This document shows, piece after piece, positions 32,807-41,670 of a stretch of DNA of 54,951 nt. This DNA is from Aeromicrobium sp. (GTDB lineage Bacteria > Actinomycetota > Actinomycetes > Propionibacteriales > Nocardioidaceae). The number at the start of each line of letters is the position of its first letter. Positions within the stretch are counted from its first letter, which is position 1. Where the stretch lies: contig JACMOZ010000163.1 of assembly GCA_014377785.1 (NCBI GenBank), positions 1-54,951 of the forward strand, read 5' to 3'. Below the pieces are notes generated by a model that saw only the letters and a program-made list of their open reading frames with translations, did no database searches and was not told the origin of the DNA. The position numbers and the translations under genes are program-made.

Positions 32807-33351
32807 CCGGCCCCGAACTTCCCCAGCTCGCCGATGGGCGAGTCCGCCTCAGGGCGTTCTGCGACAGCGACATCGCCGTTGTGCAGACGGCGTCGTCCGA
32901 CCCGCTCATACCGCTCATCACGACGGTGCCTGCGAGTGGCTCTGTCGATGAAGCACTCGCCTTCATCGCCCGGCAGCATGACCGGCTGGTCACCGGGGCC
33001 GGCTATTCATTCGCGATCGCCGACGCCTTAACCGATGAGGCCGTTGGTCAGATCGGGCTCTGGCCGCGGGCGGTCGATACCGAACGCGCGAGCATCGGCT
33101 ACTGGATCGAAGCCGGCTTTCGGCGGAAGGGTTATGCGGCTGCTGCCCTCCGACTCCTCACGAAATGGGCTCTCGACTCAGGCGGCTTCGCACGACTTGA
33201 GCTGGCCGTGGAGCCATGGAACGAAGCATCCTGGCAATTGGCCGAACGGATAGGTTTCGGGCGCGAAGGCCTCATGCGCCAATGGCAACGCGTGGGCGAC
33301 GAACGCAAAGACATGTATCTGTATGCACTGCTGCGTGCAGAGCTCAGCTAA
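32803..33351 (+). CDS. RimJ-like GNAT acetyltransferase
   Basis: This 182-residue protein has the RimJ/RimL layout: VRLRAFCDSDIAVVQ at the start, IGYWIEAGFRRKGYAAAALR at about 95-114 as the acetyl-CoA site, and the end segment WNEASWQLAERIGFGREGL. It overlaps the YibE/F gene by ATGA, so the two are co-translated. The target, protein N-terminus or small molecule, is unknown. A strong hairpin follows. Confidence 0.85.
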   Translation: MTGPELPQLADGRVRLRAFCDSDIAVVQTASSDPLIPLITTVPASGSVDEALAFIARQHDRLVTGAGYSFAIADALTDEAVGQIGLWPRAVDTERASIGYWIEAGFRRKGYAAAALRLLTKWALDSGGFARLELAVEPWNEASWQLAERIGFGREGLMRQWQRVGDERKDMYLYALLRAELS

Positions 33352-33354
33352 TCA

Positions 33355-33399
33355 AAGAATCGACCCTATGCCTGGCTGTCGACCGTAGGGTCGATTCTT
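33355..33399. terminator. Perfect 14-bp hairpin between convergent genes
   Basis: AAGAATCGACCCTA (33355-33368) and TAGGGTCGATTCTT (33386-33399) are perfect inverted repeats with a 17-nt loop. They lie just after the GNAT stop codon and before the end of the convergent hydrolase gene. Short TT and AA ends flank the stem. Confidence 0.6.
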
Positions 33400-33428
33400 G
33401 CGTCCTGGTGGGGGCGAGCCGCCACGAA

Positions 33429-34349
33429 TCAGGTCAGGTTCAACGACTCGCGGACGGCGCCAGCGACGCGAACGATGCCACGCTCGTGCATCACGATCGT
33501 GTAGTGGTTGACGTCGGTGACCGTACTCATAGCGATTTGCGGCAGTCGTCCCCGCCAATTCTCGAGAACCGCTTCGGGATAGAGCGGCGGCACCTCATCG
33601 AGCAGCCCTCGCGGCGCGAGAAGTAGCCGGGCCGGGTGCCGCAGCCGCTCGACGGCACCGAGAAGGGCCCCACCGCTGGAGAGATCGCGTGAGTCGGCGC
33701 GCACGGCGTCGAAACTGGTGCACGGGCGCAGCTCCGGCTCGCTGCCACACAAGTCGTAGTCGACATAGTCGGTCACGACCTCATTCCAGTCCCGCTTGAA
33801 GGCCGGATGTTTCCGCCAGAATGCCTGGTATGCCGCCTTGTCGGCGAAAGTCATCGAGAGGCGTTGTGCCGCGGGGCCGAGGATCGCCTGAACAAATTGT
33901 TCGTCGTCGACCCCAGGTGGAGGGCGAAGCGGCAATCCGCCGTCCACGAGGACCAGCGAACTGACCAGATCCGGGTGGCGATCGGCCATCACCATGGATA
34001 CGAAGGCGCCCATGGAATGCCCAACCACAACGGCACGATCGGCCCCGACGGCCTGCAACACCTGCACCATGTCGTCGGCGTGGGCCGGCATGCCATAGGG
34101 GCCGGGAAGCGTGTTGGAGCGCCCGCGCCCGCGCAGGTCCGGCGCGACGATCCGCACATTCGGCAGAGCTCGCGCCAACAACGGCCAGCACAGGTGATTG
34201 GCGGTGATCCCGTGGATGGCAAGCACGGTGGGCACCGGTCCGTCGACGGGCTCGACCGGTTCCCACACGCCGACCCGAAGCAAACCCCCGTCGACCTCGA
34301 CGTCTTTGGCGTTGTATCGCGTTGACAGTTCTGTCGCCGCCAAATTCAT
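33429..34349 (-). CDS. Alpha/beta hydrolase
   Basis: This 306-residue hydrolase is the last gene of the liv/TetR operon. Visible motifs are VLAIHGITANHLCW (oxyanion region), APDLRGRGRS, the nucleophile elbow VVGHSMGAF (serine about 113) and a late DVNHYTIV with the catalytic histidine. It could cleave an ester, thioester or C-C bond of the operon's substrate; nothing in the sequence decides which. ATG 34349 overlaps the SDR stop by one base (TGATG). Confidence 0.85.
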   Translation of the reverse strand: MNLAATELSTRYNAKDVEVDGGLLRVGVWEPVEPVDGPVPTVLAIHGITANHLCWPLLARALPNVRIVAPDLRGRGRSNTLPGPYGMPAHADDMVQVLQAVGADRAVVVGHSMGAFVSMVMADRHPDLVSSLVLVDGGLPLRPPPGVDDEQFVQAILGPAAQRLSMTFADKAAYQAFWRKHPAFKRDWNEVVTDYVDYDLCGSEPELRPCTSFDAVRADSRDLSSGGALLGAVERLRHPARLLLAPRGLLDEVPPLYPEAVLENWRGRLPQIAMSTVTDVNHYTIVMHERGIVRVAGAVRESLNLT

Positions 34350-35212
34350 CAACGGCGCTTTGCCGTCAACGATACTTGGTCCGAAAGAGACTTCGGCTCG
34401 GTGAAGGGCTCGACAGCGACCAGGCGTTCATGTGCCTCGGCCAGTTCGTCCAGGGTGGGCACATGGTCGAATCTGATCCCCGGTCCCTCGACCACCGCCA
34501 CCCGTGCGTAGTAGCCGCCGGCTACCGAATAGATGTGGCCACTGTCAACACATTCATCGCTTGCCAGCCACGCCACGAGGGGTGAGACCCACTCCGGCGA
34601 AAGCCGTTCCAGAATCTCCTCGGGCAACACGCCCTCGGTCATCTGGGAGCGGGCAAGGGGGGCGATGGCGTTGACCTGGATCCCCGACCGTGCCCCTTCG
34701 AGTGCGAGTACGCGCATCAGTCCGACCAGACCCATCTTGGCCGCACCATAATTGGCTTGACCGATGTTGCCGTAGAGTCCCGACCCCGAAGACGTCATCA
34801 CGATCCGGCCTGAGCCTTGTTTGACCAAGTGCGGCCATGCCGCCTTGCTGACATGGAACGCGCCGTCGAGGTGAACAGCCATGACGTCCCGGACCATGTC
34901 CGACTCAAGTTTGCCGAAACTCTTATCCCGCAGCACGCCGGCGTTGTTCACCACGATGTCGATGCGGCCATAGGTGTCGACGGCTGTGGCGATGATCGCG
35001 GCTCCCCCATCCCAGCTGTCCACCCCGTCGTGACTGGCCGTCGCGCTCCCGCCGAGCGTGACGATCTCCTTGACCACCTGGCCAGGATCGACCACGTCGT
35101 TCACGACCACATGCGCACCATGCCGTGCCAGTTCCAGGGCGTGGCTGCGTCCCAGCCCGCCGCCCGCTCCGGTAACCACGGCCACCCGGCCGCTCAAGCG
35201 TTTGTCAGTCAT
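34349..35212 (-). CDS. SDR-family (R)-3-hydroxyacyl-CoA dehydrogenase-like protein
   Basis: This 287-residue short-chain dehydrogenase has the NAD site VVTGAGGGLGRSHALELA, NNAG, the catalytic serine in MTSSGSGLYG and YxxxK in ANYGAAKMGL. A C-terminal extension with SGHIYSVAGGYYARVAVVEG is familiar from MFE-2-type (HSD17B4-like) enzymes that oxidise (R)-3-hydroxyacyl-CoA. That fits the MaoC domain encoded in the linked operon. It overlaps its upstream neighbour by ATGA. Confidence 0.83.
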   Translation of the reverse strand: MTDKRLSGRVAVVTGAGGGLGRSHALELARHGAHVVVNDVVDPGQVVKEIVTLGGSATASHDGVDSWDGGAAIIATAVDTYGRIDIVVNNAGVLRDKSFGKLESDMVRDVMAVHLDGAFHVSKAAWPHLVKQGSGRIVMTSSGSGLYGNIGQANYGAAKMGLVGLMRVLALEGARSGIQVNAIAPLARSQMTEGVLPEEILERLSPEWVSPLVAWLASDECVDSGHIYSVAGGYYARVAVVEGPGIRFDHVPTLDELAEAHERLVAVEPFTEPKSLSDQVSLTAKRR

Positions 35213-36225
35213 ACGATCTCTCCCCATCTGATGAGCGTTGCCGCCCACGTGTATCCGGTGCCGGCCGCCAACAGCAAGACGATGTCGCCGTCGCCGATTG
35301 TGCCGGCTCTGGAGGCCCGGTCGAGCGCCAGCAACGGGTCGACTCCACTCATGTGCCCCGTGTCGTCGAGGTAGGCGGCACGGCCGGCGTCCAGGCCCAA
35401 TGCCGCGACCAATTCTTCATGCATGGATCTCTTCATGTGGATGCCGCACAAGTAGTCCACGTCAGCAAGTGTCAGATCAGACCGTTTGCAGGCCTCCTCG
35501 GCAGCCCTGACGAAATGTTGAAGAGTGACCGGATCGAGCCGGTCCTTCATACCCTCCGGGTCTTCCACTGTCAGGAAATGCCGGTGCCCCTCGAGGCTGT
35601 CCGCGGACGATGGCTCGACGCTGCCGCCGGCCGGCACCTTTACGTGATGGGAGAACGAACCGTCGGTGATCATGTGGCTCGACAAGACCTCGTTCCGCCC
35701 GCCGCCACGCACCAACAACGCCGCAACAGCGCCATCGCCGAAGTTGAAAGTGAATCGTGAACCCGGATTTGCGTAGTCGATCAGGTAGGACTCACGAGAA
35801 CCGGCGACAAGAAGCACATTCTGCAGATCTTCCTCCGCGAGCATCAGGTCACGGGCCACCCGAAGTGCCACCGGAGAGCCGCACGAAACATAGTCGAGTT
35901 CCAGGGCAAAGGCCTGGCGACATCCCAGCGACTCGGTGATCTTCGGGGCCGCCTGCCAGACCGGGTAGTCCTTCCACGACGAACCGAAATAGACCACCGC
36001 GGCGACGGCCATCGGATCCACGCAGAGCTCCTCCAGAAGGCGCCGACCGGCCGTGGCAGCGAGGTCGCTGACATGCTCGTCCGCTGCCGCGATGTGTTTG
36101 CCCCGCAGCCCGAACTTCTCGGTGATGACCCTTGTCGGTATGCCGCTGGAGATACCGATGTCTTCCGCGGTCATCCAGCGTTCGGGCAAATAGTGGGCGA
36201 CGCCGGCAACGCCGATATCGGTCAT
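35209..36225 (-). CDS. Ketoacyl-synthase III-like (thiolase-fold) protein
   Basis: This 338-residue thiolase-superfamily protein has the nucleophilic cysteine in LDYVSCGSP (C115), a histidine in LCGIHMKRSMHEEL (H263), and a second histidine in DDTGHMSGVDPLLAL (H291). FabH enzymes have a histidine in HQAN and an asparagine in GNTSAAS. Here the HQAN context is altered and the asparagine position is histidine, so decarboxylative FabH activity should not be assumed. Condensation, thiolysis or acyl transfer to a non-ACP substrate are possible. It overlaps tetR and the SDR gene by ATGA. Confidence 0.75.
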   Translation of the reverse strand: MTDIGVAGVAHYLPERWMTAEDIGISSGIPTRVITEKFGLRGKHIAAADEHVSDLAATAGRRLLEELCVDPMAVAAVVYFGSSWKDYPVWQAAPKITESLGCRQAFALELDYVSCGSPVALRVARDLMLAEEDLQNVLLVAGSRESYLIDYANPGSRFTFNFGDGAVAALLVRGGGRNEVLSSHMITDGSFSHHVKVPAGGSVEPSSADSLEGHRHFLTVEDPEGMKDRLDPVTLQHFVRAAEEACKRSDLTLADVDYLCGIHMKRSMHEELVAALGLDAGRAAYLDDTGHMSGVDPLLALDRASRAGTIGDGDIVLLLAAGTGYTWAATLIRWGEIV

Positions 36226-36869
36226 CGGTCCGGTCCCGTGCCCATACCACGGGTCACGAACAGGTACATCTGGTCGAAGACCTCATCGGGAACGACATCG
36301 GTTTCGCCCCACAGAATCCAGCGCATGCCGACGATCTCACCGATCCCCATCAGCATCCAGGCCAACACTTCGGGATCGCTGGTGGCAATGTCACCGGCTT
36401 CCATGGCCTCGGCCAAACCGGTCACGTAGCCCCGCGAGATCCGTTGATAATGCTCCTTGAGGATGTGTGGCGACACGGTCTCTGCCTGCCGGATAACCCG
36501 GTAGAGCGCAGGGTGCTCCGCAGCGAAACGGAAGTAGCCCTGGAAGCCCAGGCGCTCGCGATCCGCGCGGGTCGTCGCGGTGTCGGCATACTCAGACATG
36601 GCGCGCCGAATCCGACGGTTCAGGTCCATCACCAGCTCGTCGAAGATTTGCTGCTTGCTCCCGAAATACAGGTAGAAGGTTCCCTGAGCCACGTCGGCAG
36701 CGTCGGTGATCTTCACGATCGAAGCATCGTGATATCCGAGCGCCGCAAACACCGTTTCCGCGGCTTGCAGCAATCGCTCCCGCGTGCGGGCACCGCGTTC
36801 GGTGAGTTGACGCCCGTCCGTGCCGGTCGGCGGAGGCACTTCCTCCACATCCCACAATTGCTTACTCAT
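36222..36869 (-). CDS. TetR-family transcriptional regulator, candidate controller of the regulon
   Basis: This 215-residue repressor has a TetR helix-turn-helix at about 27-73 (RERLLQAAETVFAALGYHDA, then QGTFYLYFGSKQQIFDELV) and a C-terminal ligand domain of about 140 residues. It is encoded within the liv operon. Palindromes of a size usual for TetR dimers (AAACCTGA-N8-TCAGGTTT and a variant) overlap the start sites of both promoters in the cluster. I infer that it binds them and is released by an acyl-CoA or related ligand. Confidence 0.9.
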   Translation of the reverse strand: MSKQLWDVEEVPPPTGTDGRQLTERGARTRERLLQAAETVFAALGYHDASIVKITDAADVAQGTFYLYFGSKQQIFDELVMDLNRRIRRAMSEYADTATTRADRERLGFQGYFRFAAEHPALYRVIRQAETVSPHILKEHYQRISRGYVTGLAEAMEAGDIATSDPEVLAWMLMGIGEIVGMRWILWGETDVVPDEVFDQMYLFVTRGMGTGPDR

Positions 36870-37975
36870 CTACGGCTCACCTTTCCAGTCAGAACGGGCA
36901 CGTCAGGGTCTACCGCTGATGTCGCCGGGGGGCGTAGTCGACGCATCGGGCCGGCCAGTGGCAACTGCCGCTTCGACAGCGCTCCGGCAATACCACCGGG
37001 GAAGAACAACACGATCACGACGAAAAGCACCCCGAGCAGGAATGTCGGCTCCGAAATCGGGACCCGTATCACCGGCGGCAGGTCCTGCAACGACGGTTGC
37101 GCGGACAGTTCGCCCAGACGATGGTTCAGGTAGGTATAGAGAATCCCGCCCAGCATCGCGCCCCAGAGTCGGCCGGCGCCGCCGAGCACGACCATGACAA
37201 GCAGTGTCAGCGTGAATGTCGACACCGTGATCCCCGCGTGTGCTCCCCCGACAACAAGGACATAAACCACACCGCACAGCGATGCCAGGAACGAAGAGAG
37301 AACGAAGACCGCGAGCTTGTATGACGCGGGGCGTAGCCCGAGAACTTCGACGCGTTGCTCGTTCTCCCGTATGGCCTGCCAGACCCGACCCGTCGGAGAG
37401 TTCACCGCGATGCGGGCAACCGCATACACGAAAACGAGGAGGGCAAGCGCAAGCCAATACAAATTCCTGGTGTTGACAACGCCGACGAATACGTCGGGCA
37501 ACTGGCGGAAAGCCAACGCCTGCCCCAGTTCACCGCCGGTGACCTTGAAAGGGTCCCGTGCGACGAAGATGGCGCCCGCCTGGGCGAATGCCAGGGTGAC
37601 CATGGCGAAGGCGATGTCGCCGACCCGAAGGCAAATCAGGCCCAGGACGGTCGGGACGACAATGCCCAGCCCGATCACCACCAAGATGGCACCGACGAGG
37701 CCGAGCTCGAAGGTGTCCAGAGCGATCGCCGTTCCGTAGACGCCGACAGCGAAATACAGCGCATGGCCGAACGACAGCAGTCCGGTAAACCCGAACAGCA
37801 AGTCATAAGTGATGGCAAGGGCCCCGAACACCAGCATGAGGGCGAGCAGGTTCAGCACACCCGGACTGGAGATGACGCCGTCGAACACATACGGCAGTTC
37901 GCGATGCAGAAACGGCACGGTCGCCGCCAATGCGACGAGGATTCCGGCACCAATCCAACGAACGGTTGCGCTCAT
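36866..37975 (-). CDS. livM: Branched-chain amino acid-type ABC transporter permease LivM
   Basis: This 369-residue inner membrane permease has about ten hydrophobic segments, the family's LFGFTGLLSFGHALYFAVGV near residue 65, and the GRVWQAIRENEQRVEVLGL cytoplasmic coupling region at about 192-210. It would pair with LivH and the LivG/LivF ATPases. Transporters of this family also carry aromatic and other organic acids, which fits the CoA enzymes around it better than amino acids. It overlaps its neighbours by ATGA on both sides. Confidence 0.9.
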   Translation of the reverse strand: MSATVRWIGAGILVALAATVPFLHRELPYVFDGVISSPGVLNLLALMLVFGALAITYDLLFGFTGLLSFGHALYFAVGVYGTAIALDTFELGLVGAILVVIGLGIVVPTVLGLICLRVGDIAFAMVTLAFAQAGAIFVARDPFKVTGGELGQALAFRQLPDVFVGVVNTRNLYWLALALLVFVYAVARIAVNSPTGRVWQAIRENEQRVEVLGLRPASYKLAVFVLSSFLASLCGVVYVLVVGGAHAGITVSTFTLTLLVMVVLGGAGRLWGAMLGGILYTYLNHRLGELSAQPSLQDLPPVIRVPISEPTFLLGVLFVVIVLFFPGGIAGALSKRQLPLAGPMRRLRPPATSAVDPDVPVLTGKVSRR

Positions 37976-38859
37976 GCGGCCACCCTCCCGAGCAGACCTT
38001 GAGGCCTGAGCAACAGGACAACGGCCAACAGCGCCACCACAATCAGATCTCCCATGCCGACGATTCCGTAATAGTTCGCGTATTGCTGCAGCAACCCCAC
38101 GACCAGCGCGGCGAGGGCGGAGCCGCGGATCGATCCCAGGCCACCGATGATCACGACGATGAAGGCGAAGATGAGAAGGCTCGTCCCGCGGTCCGCGGTG
38201 ATCGTCCCGAAGAAGGCACCGGTCAGGATCCCGGCCAGGGCCGCCAGCGCGCCGCCGATCGCGAAGACCAGAGTGAAGGCGTGGCCGACGTCGATCCCGA
38301 GGGCGGACACCATGGAACGGTTCTCCACCCCTGCGCGGATAACCAGACCATATTTCGTGTGTTTCAGGAACGCCATCAGCCCGATGTAAACAAGCAATGC
38401 GACCGCGATGACCACGAAGCGGCTGTTGGGGACCGCGGCCCCGAACACCTCCGTGACGTCATTCATCCACGGCGGCACCACCACCGTCAGGGGGTCCGAG
38501 CCGAAGATTGCGCGGGTCAGCGCGGTGATCGCCAGCAGCAGGCCCACCGTAAGCAGGATCTGTCCGACGTGCTCGCCATAAAGACGCCGAACCAGCGCCA
38601 ATTCCATGAGGACGGCTGACATGGTGCCGACGAGGATGCCGGCCGCCATGGCGGCGAGGAAGACCACAGTGACCGGGATGCCGCCACTCATCGCCGAAGC
38701 CACGACCCAGGAGGTGTAGGCGCCTATGGTCAGGAAGCCCGCGTGGGCAAAGTTCAGGACGTCCATCAGCCCGTAGATGAGCGACAGTCCGGAGGCGATC
38801 AGGAAATAGAGGCCGGCCAAACCCAGTCCGGTGATGGTGAGCAACAGGAATGTGGTCAC
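37972..38859 (-). CDS. livH: Branched-chain amino acid-type ABC transporter permease LivH
   Basis: This 295-residue permease has about eight membrane segments. Typical features are GLSLIYGLMDVLNFAHAGFL at about 24-43, KYGLVIRAGVENRSMVSALG as the ATPase contact loop, and the end LRPQGLLG. It forms the transmembrane pore with LivM. ATGA overlaps at both ends show it is translated in step with livF and livM. Confidence 0.9.
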   Translation of the reverse strand: MTTFLLLTITGLGLAGLYFLIASGLSLIYGLMDVLNFAHAGFLTIGAYTSWVVASAMSGGIPVTVVFLAAMAAGILVGTMSAVLMELALVRRLYGEHVGQILLTVGLLLAITALTRAIFGSDPLTVVVPPWMNDVTEVFGAAVPNSRFVVIAVALLVYIGLMAFLKHTKYGLVIRAGVENRSMVSALGIDVGHAFTLVFAIGGALAALAGILTGAFFGTITADRGTSLLIFAFIVVIIGGLGSIRGSALAALVVGLLQQYANYYGIVGMGDLIVVALLAVVLLLRPQGLLGRVAA

Positions 38860-39644
38860 CGGAAGTCCCCCTTCGTACGTTGGGCCGTTGACGACTGTTG
38901 GCGGCCGCCGTGCGACACGCCGAGGAGATCCTGGGTGAGCGCCGGATCCTCGAACAGCTCGCCCGCCGGTCCGGCGTGCACGACCCGCCCTTGGTCGAGG
39001 ACGACGACCTGATCGGCGATCCGCCGGATCACGCTGAGATTCTGTTCGACCACGAGCGTCGTCACAAGTTCGGCCATCCGCTCAAGGGCGACAGCGACTT
39101 CGCGCACCAGGTTGGGAGCAAGACCTTGACTGGGTTCGTCGATCAGCAACAGCTTGTTGTTGCTGTTGAGCAGGGCACGGGCCAGTGCGAGCATCTGCTG
39201 CTCGCCGCCGGACATCGTCCCGGCCCGCTGCCCGCTGCGTTCCTTCAGCCGAGGGAACAATTCGTAAACCAAGTCGTAGCGCAGCGGCGCGTCAGGGCCC
39301 AGTGGCCCGTCGGTGGGCTCGGCCAGGCGCAGGTTCTCCTGCACGGTGAGTTGGGAGAACACATCACGGTTCTCCGGCACATAGCCGACGCCGCGTCGGA
39401 CGATGTCATGAGTAGGAGTTGCGGTGACATCCTCGCCGTCGAGCAGCACCCGGCCGCGCCTGTCCACCAAGCCGAGTATGCCTCGGAGCGTGGTGGTTTT
39501 GCCGGCCCCGTTTCGGCCAAGAAGCGCCGTGATGCCGCCGTGTGGAACCTGGAACGACACCTGATGGAGGATGTGCGACTCGCCGAGGAAAACATCGAGG
39601 CCATCAACGTCCAGCAGAGCGGGATTCGAGGCTGCCTTCGTCAT
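38856..39644 (-). CDS. livF: ABC transporter ATP-binding protein LivF
   Basis: This 262-residue ATPase has Walker A GRNGAGKTT (about 42-50), the LivF-typical VGYVPENRDVFSQLTVQENL, signature MSGGEQQML and Walker B LLLIDEPSQGLAP. It powers uptake together with LivG. It carries a C-terminal tail of about 20 residues (HGGRQQSSTAQRTKGDFR) not needed for the fold. It overlaps livG and livH by ATGA. Confidence 0.92.
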   Translation of the reverse strand: MTKAASNPALLDVDGLDVFLGESHILHQVSFQVPHGGITALLGRNGAGKTTTLRGILGLVDRRGRVLLDGEDVTATPTHDIVRRGVGYVPENRDVFSQLTVQENLRLAEPTDGPLGPDAPLRYDLVYELFPRLKERSGQRAGTMSGGEQQMLALARALLNSNNKLLLIDEPSQGLAPNLVREVAVALERMAELVTTLVVEQNLSVIRRIADQVVVLDQGRVVHAGPAGELFEDPALTQDLLGVSHGGRQQSSTAQRTKGDFR

Positions 39645-40444
39645 AGCGGTTCGCCCAGGTATGCGGTCTGCACCGTCGGGTCACTCATGACGGCGTCAGG
39701 CGAGTCGCAGGCCAGCAGCGAACCGTGGTGCATCACGGCGATGCGGTCGGCAAGGCCGAGGATGAGGTCCATCCGGTGCTCGACCATGACAATGGTGGTG
39801 CCCTCGTCGTGGATCGCGCCGATCAGGTCAATCACGGTTGGCAAGTCATCAGCGCCCATACCTGCGGTGGGCTCGTCCAGCAGCAAGACTTTTGGATGTC
39901 CGACGATGGCAATGGCCAAGTCGAGTTTGCGCTTGTTGCCGTGGGACAGCGACGCGGCAAGGTCTGCTGCCCTCACCGCCAGGCCCACGGTTTCCAGTGC
40001 CGCCATGGCGCTTGCCGCCGCTGGGTCATCCTGGCGGATACGGGACCATAGTTTGCCCGATCCGCCCAGATGAGCGCGGGCAGCCAGCCGTACGTTCTCC
40101 AGAACGCTCAGGTGGCTGAACAGGCTGGTCACCTGAAAACTGCGGGACAGGCCGAGACGTGCACGCTGTGCCGTCGAAGAGCCGGTGACGTCCTGACCGC
40201 CCAGCAGAATACTGCCGGCGGTCGGCCGCAAGATACCGGTCAGCAAGTTGAACAAGGTGGTCTTGCCCGCACCGTTGGGGCCGATCACTGCGAGGAATTC
40301 GCCTTCGCGGACGCCCAGGGAGACATTGTCCAGGATCCTCGCCCCGCCGACGGCGAAACCGAGCCCCCGCGACTCCAGCACCGGCGGCGCAACGGGGACC
40401 GGTTGTGCCGGCCCCCGCTGATCCGTTGTCGTCATCGAGTTCAT
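39641..40444 (-). CDS. livG: ABC transporter ATP-binding protein LivG
   Basis: This 267-residue ATPase has Walker A GPNGAGKTTLFN at about 54-65, LSRSFQVTSLFSHLSVLENV as the Q-loop region, signature SLSHGNKRKLDLA and Walker B VLLLDEPTAGMG. The signature reads SHGNKR where LSGGQ is usual, a variation common in LivG proteins. ATG 40444 overlaps the livK stop; a second ATG three codons on is also possible. Confidence 0.9.
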   Translation of the reverse strand: MNSMTTTDQRGPAQPVPVAPPVLESRGLGFAVGGARILDNVSLGVREGEFLAVIGPNGAGKTTLFNLLTGILRPTAGSILLGGQDVTGSSTAQRARLGLSRSFQVTSLFSHLSVLENVRLAARAHLGGSGKLWSRIRQDDPAAASAMAALETVGLAVRAADLAASLSHGNKRKLDLAIAIVGHPKVLLLDEPTAGMGADDLPTVIDLIGAIHDEGTTIVMVEHRMDLILGLADRIAVMHHGSLLACDSPDAVMSDPTVQTAYLGEPL

Positions 40445-41646
40445 TTAGCCGCAACTGCGGGAGGCGCGACCGTCTCGGGACTGAGGGTGTCAACCAGTTC
40501 GGGCACGACCGACTCGCCGGACTTGACCAGACGAGCCTGGAACATCGGTTGCAGCATCGCGTGGTCCTCCGCGCGGATGGTCTGCTCGCCCTTCGGCCCG
40601 GTGAACTTCCAGCCCTCGAGCGCTTCGATCATGGCCGGCACATCGTCGCCCCCGCCTTCCTTGACTGCCTGGACGACCATCTGGGCAGCGACAAAGCCGT
40701 CGTTGTGGAAGATGTCGGCCTTGATCCCATCGGCCTCGAGCGACTTGATCAGGGCAGTGTTGGCCGGCGACTTGGACGCTCCCGCGAAATAGTGTGAAAG
40801 GAATTCGATCTCGGTCGCCGCGGGACCGAAGTCATCGAACGTTGCCTGGTCGGCAAGACCGGTGACGACACTTGTGTTGTCGAAGACACCCTGCTGATCC
40901 AAGGTCTTCCACATGGCATTGGTGGTCTCGCCGGCCCAGGCGACAAAGACCAGGTCCGGCTTCTCGTCGACAGCCTGCCGGGCGAACGGAGTGAAGTCGC
41001 TGGTGTCAATCGGGGAAAGGACGGGGACTACCTTGGCCCCGCCGGCGTCACCCAGCACGGCAGTCACCGCGGCCACATTCGCTTGGCCGAACTCGTAGTC
41101 CTGGGCAAATACGACGACCTTTTTGCCCTTGAGGTCGCCGACGATGCTTTGTGACGTCACCACGTCTTGGTAGGTCTGTCGCCCGGACCGGAACGTGTTT
41201 TTGTTGATCCCGGTAATCGCGTCGGCCGCTGCCGCACCCGAGATGAACAGGACGTTGTTTTGCTCGGCCAACGGAGCGACCTGCACTGCGACACCCGAAG
41301 AAACCGGTCCGGTGATGATCTTGTATCCGTCGCCGATCAAGCCGGTCGCGGCCGAAGTGGCCTTTGCCGGATCCGTGGCATCGTCGCGGAAAGCTATGTC
41401 GAGCTTGCGCCCGTCGACCTCGCCGGTGCCGTCCGTTGCATAGTCGATTCCCGCCTCGAAGCCTTCGGTGAACTGCTTGCCATAGCCCGACAGCAGGCCG
41501 CTTGTGGAGGTGATAACTCCGACTTTGACCGGGCCATCGGCTCCACCGCCGGCGGCCTTTTCGGTCGCGCAGCCTGACGCCACCAGGGCGACGGCTCCGA
41601 CCAACGCCATCCAGCGCGAGTTCCTCGAGAATCGTTTCGCAGACAT
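40441..41646 (-). CDS. livK: Periplasmic-type substrate-binding lipoprotein LivK
   Basis: This 401-residue lipoprotein captures the substrate for LivHMGF at the outer face of the membrane. It has a signal peptide with lipobox LVASGCA (cysteine about 26) and a mature type I periplasmic binding fold starting VKVGVITSTSGLLSGYGKQF. AAAADAITG and FGQANVAAVTAVLGDAGGAK are typical of the LivK/amide-binding group, which includes binders of aromatic acids. It is the first gene of the second unit; AAAGGA precedes the ATG, and a promoter with operator lies 25-80 bp upstream. Confidence 0.9.
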   Translation of the reverse strand: MSAKRFSRNSRWMALVGAVALVASGCATEKAAGGGADGPVKVGVITSTSGLLSGYGKQFTEGFEAGIDYATDGTGEVDGRKLDIAFRDDATDPAKATSAATGLIGDGYKIITGPVSSGVAVQVAPLAEQNNVLFISGAAAADAITGINKNTFRSGRQTYQDVVTSQSIVGDLKGKKVVVFAQDYEFGQANVAAVTAVLGDAGGAKVVPVLSPIDTSDFTPFARQAVDEKPDLVFVAWAGETTNAMWKTLDQQGVFDNTSVVTGLADQATFDDFGPAATEIEFLSHYFAGASKSPANTALIKSLEADGIKADIFHNDGFVAAQMVVQAVKEGGGDDVPAMIEALEGWKFTGPKGEQTIRAEDHAMLQPMFQARLVKSGESVVPELVDTLSPETVAPPAVAAK

Positions 41647-41670
41647 GCTTTGGGTCCTTTCCGGGACATC

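Noticed and set aside
33355-33399. Possible tRNA or small RNA because of the strong stem
   Set aside because: There is a single stem-loop only, with no cloverleaf arms or conserved tRNA loop sequences. Position between convergent genes fits a terminator.
36866-41646. Ordinary branched-chain amino acid importer
   Set aside because: The genes are of the Liv type, but the operon contains only CoA-ester enzymes and a TetR regulator and no amino acid metabolism, so a hydrophobic acid is a better guess; kept as an open question.
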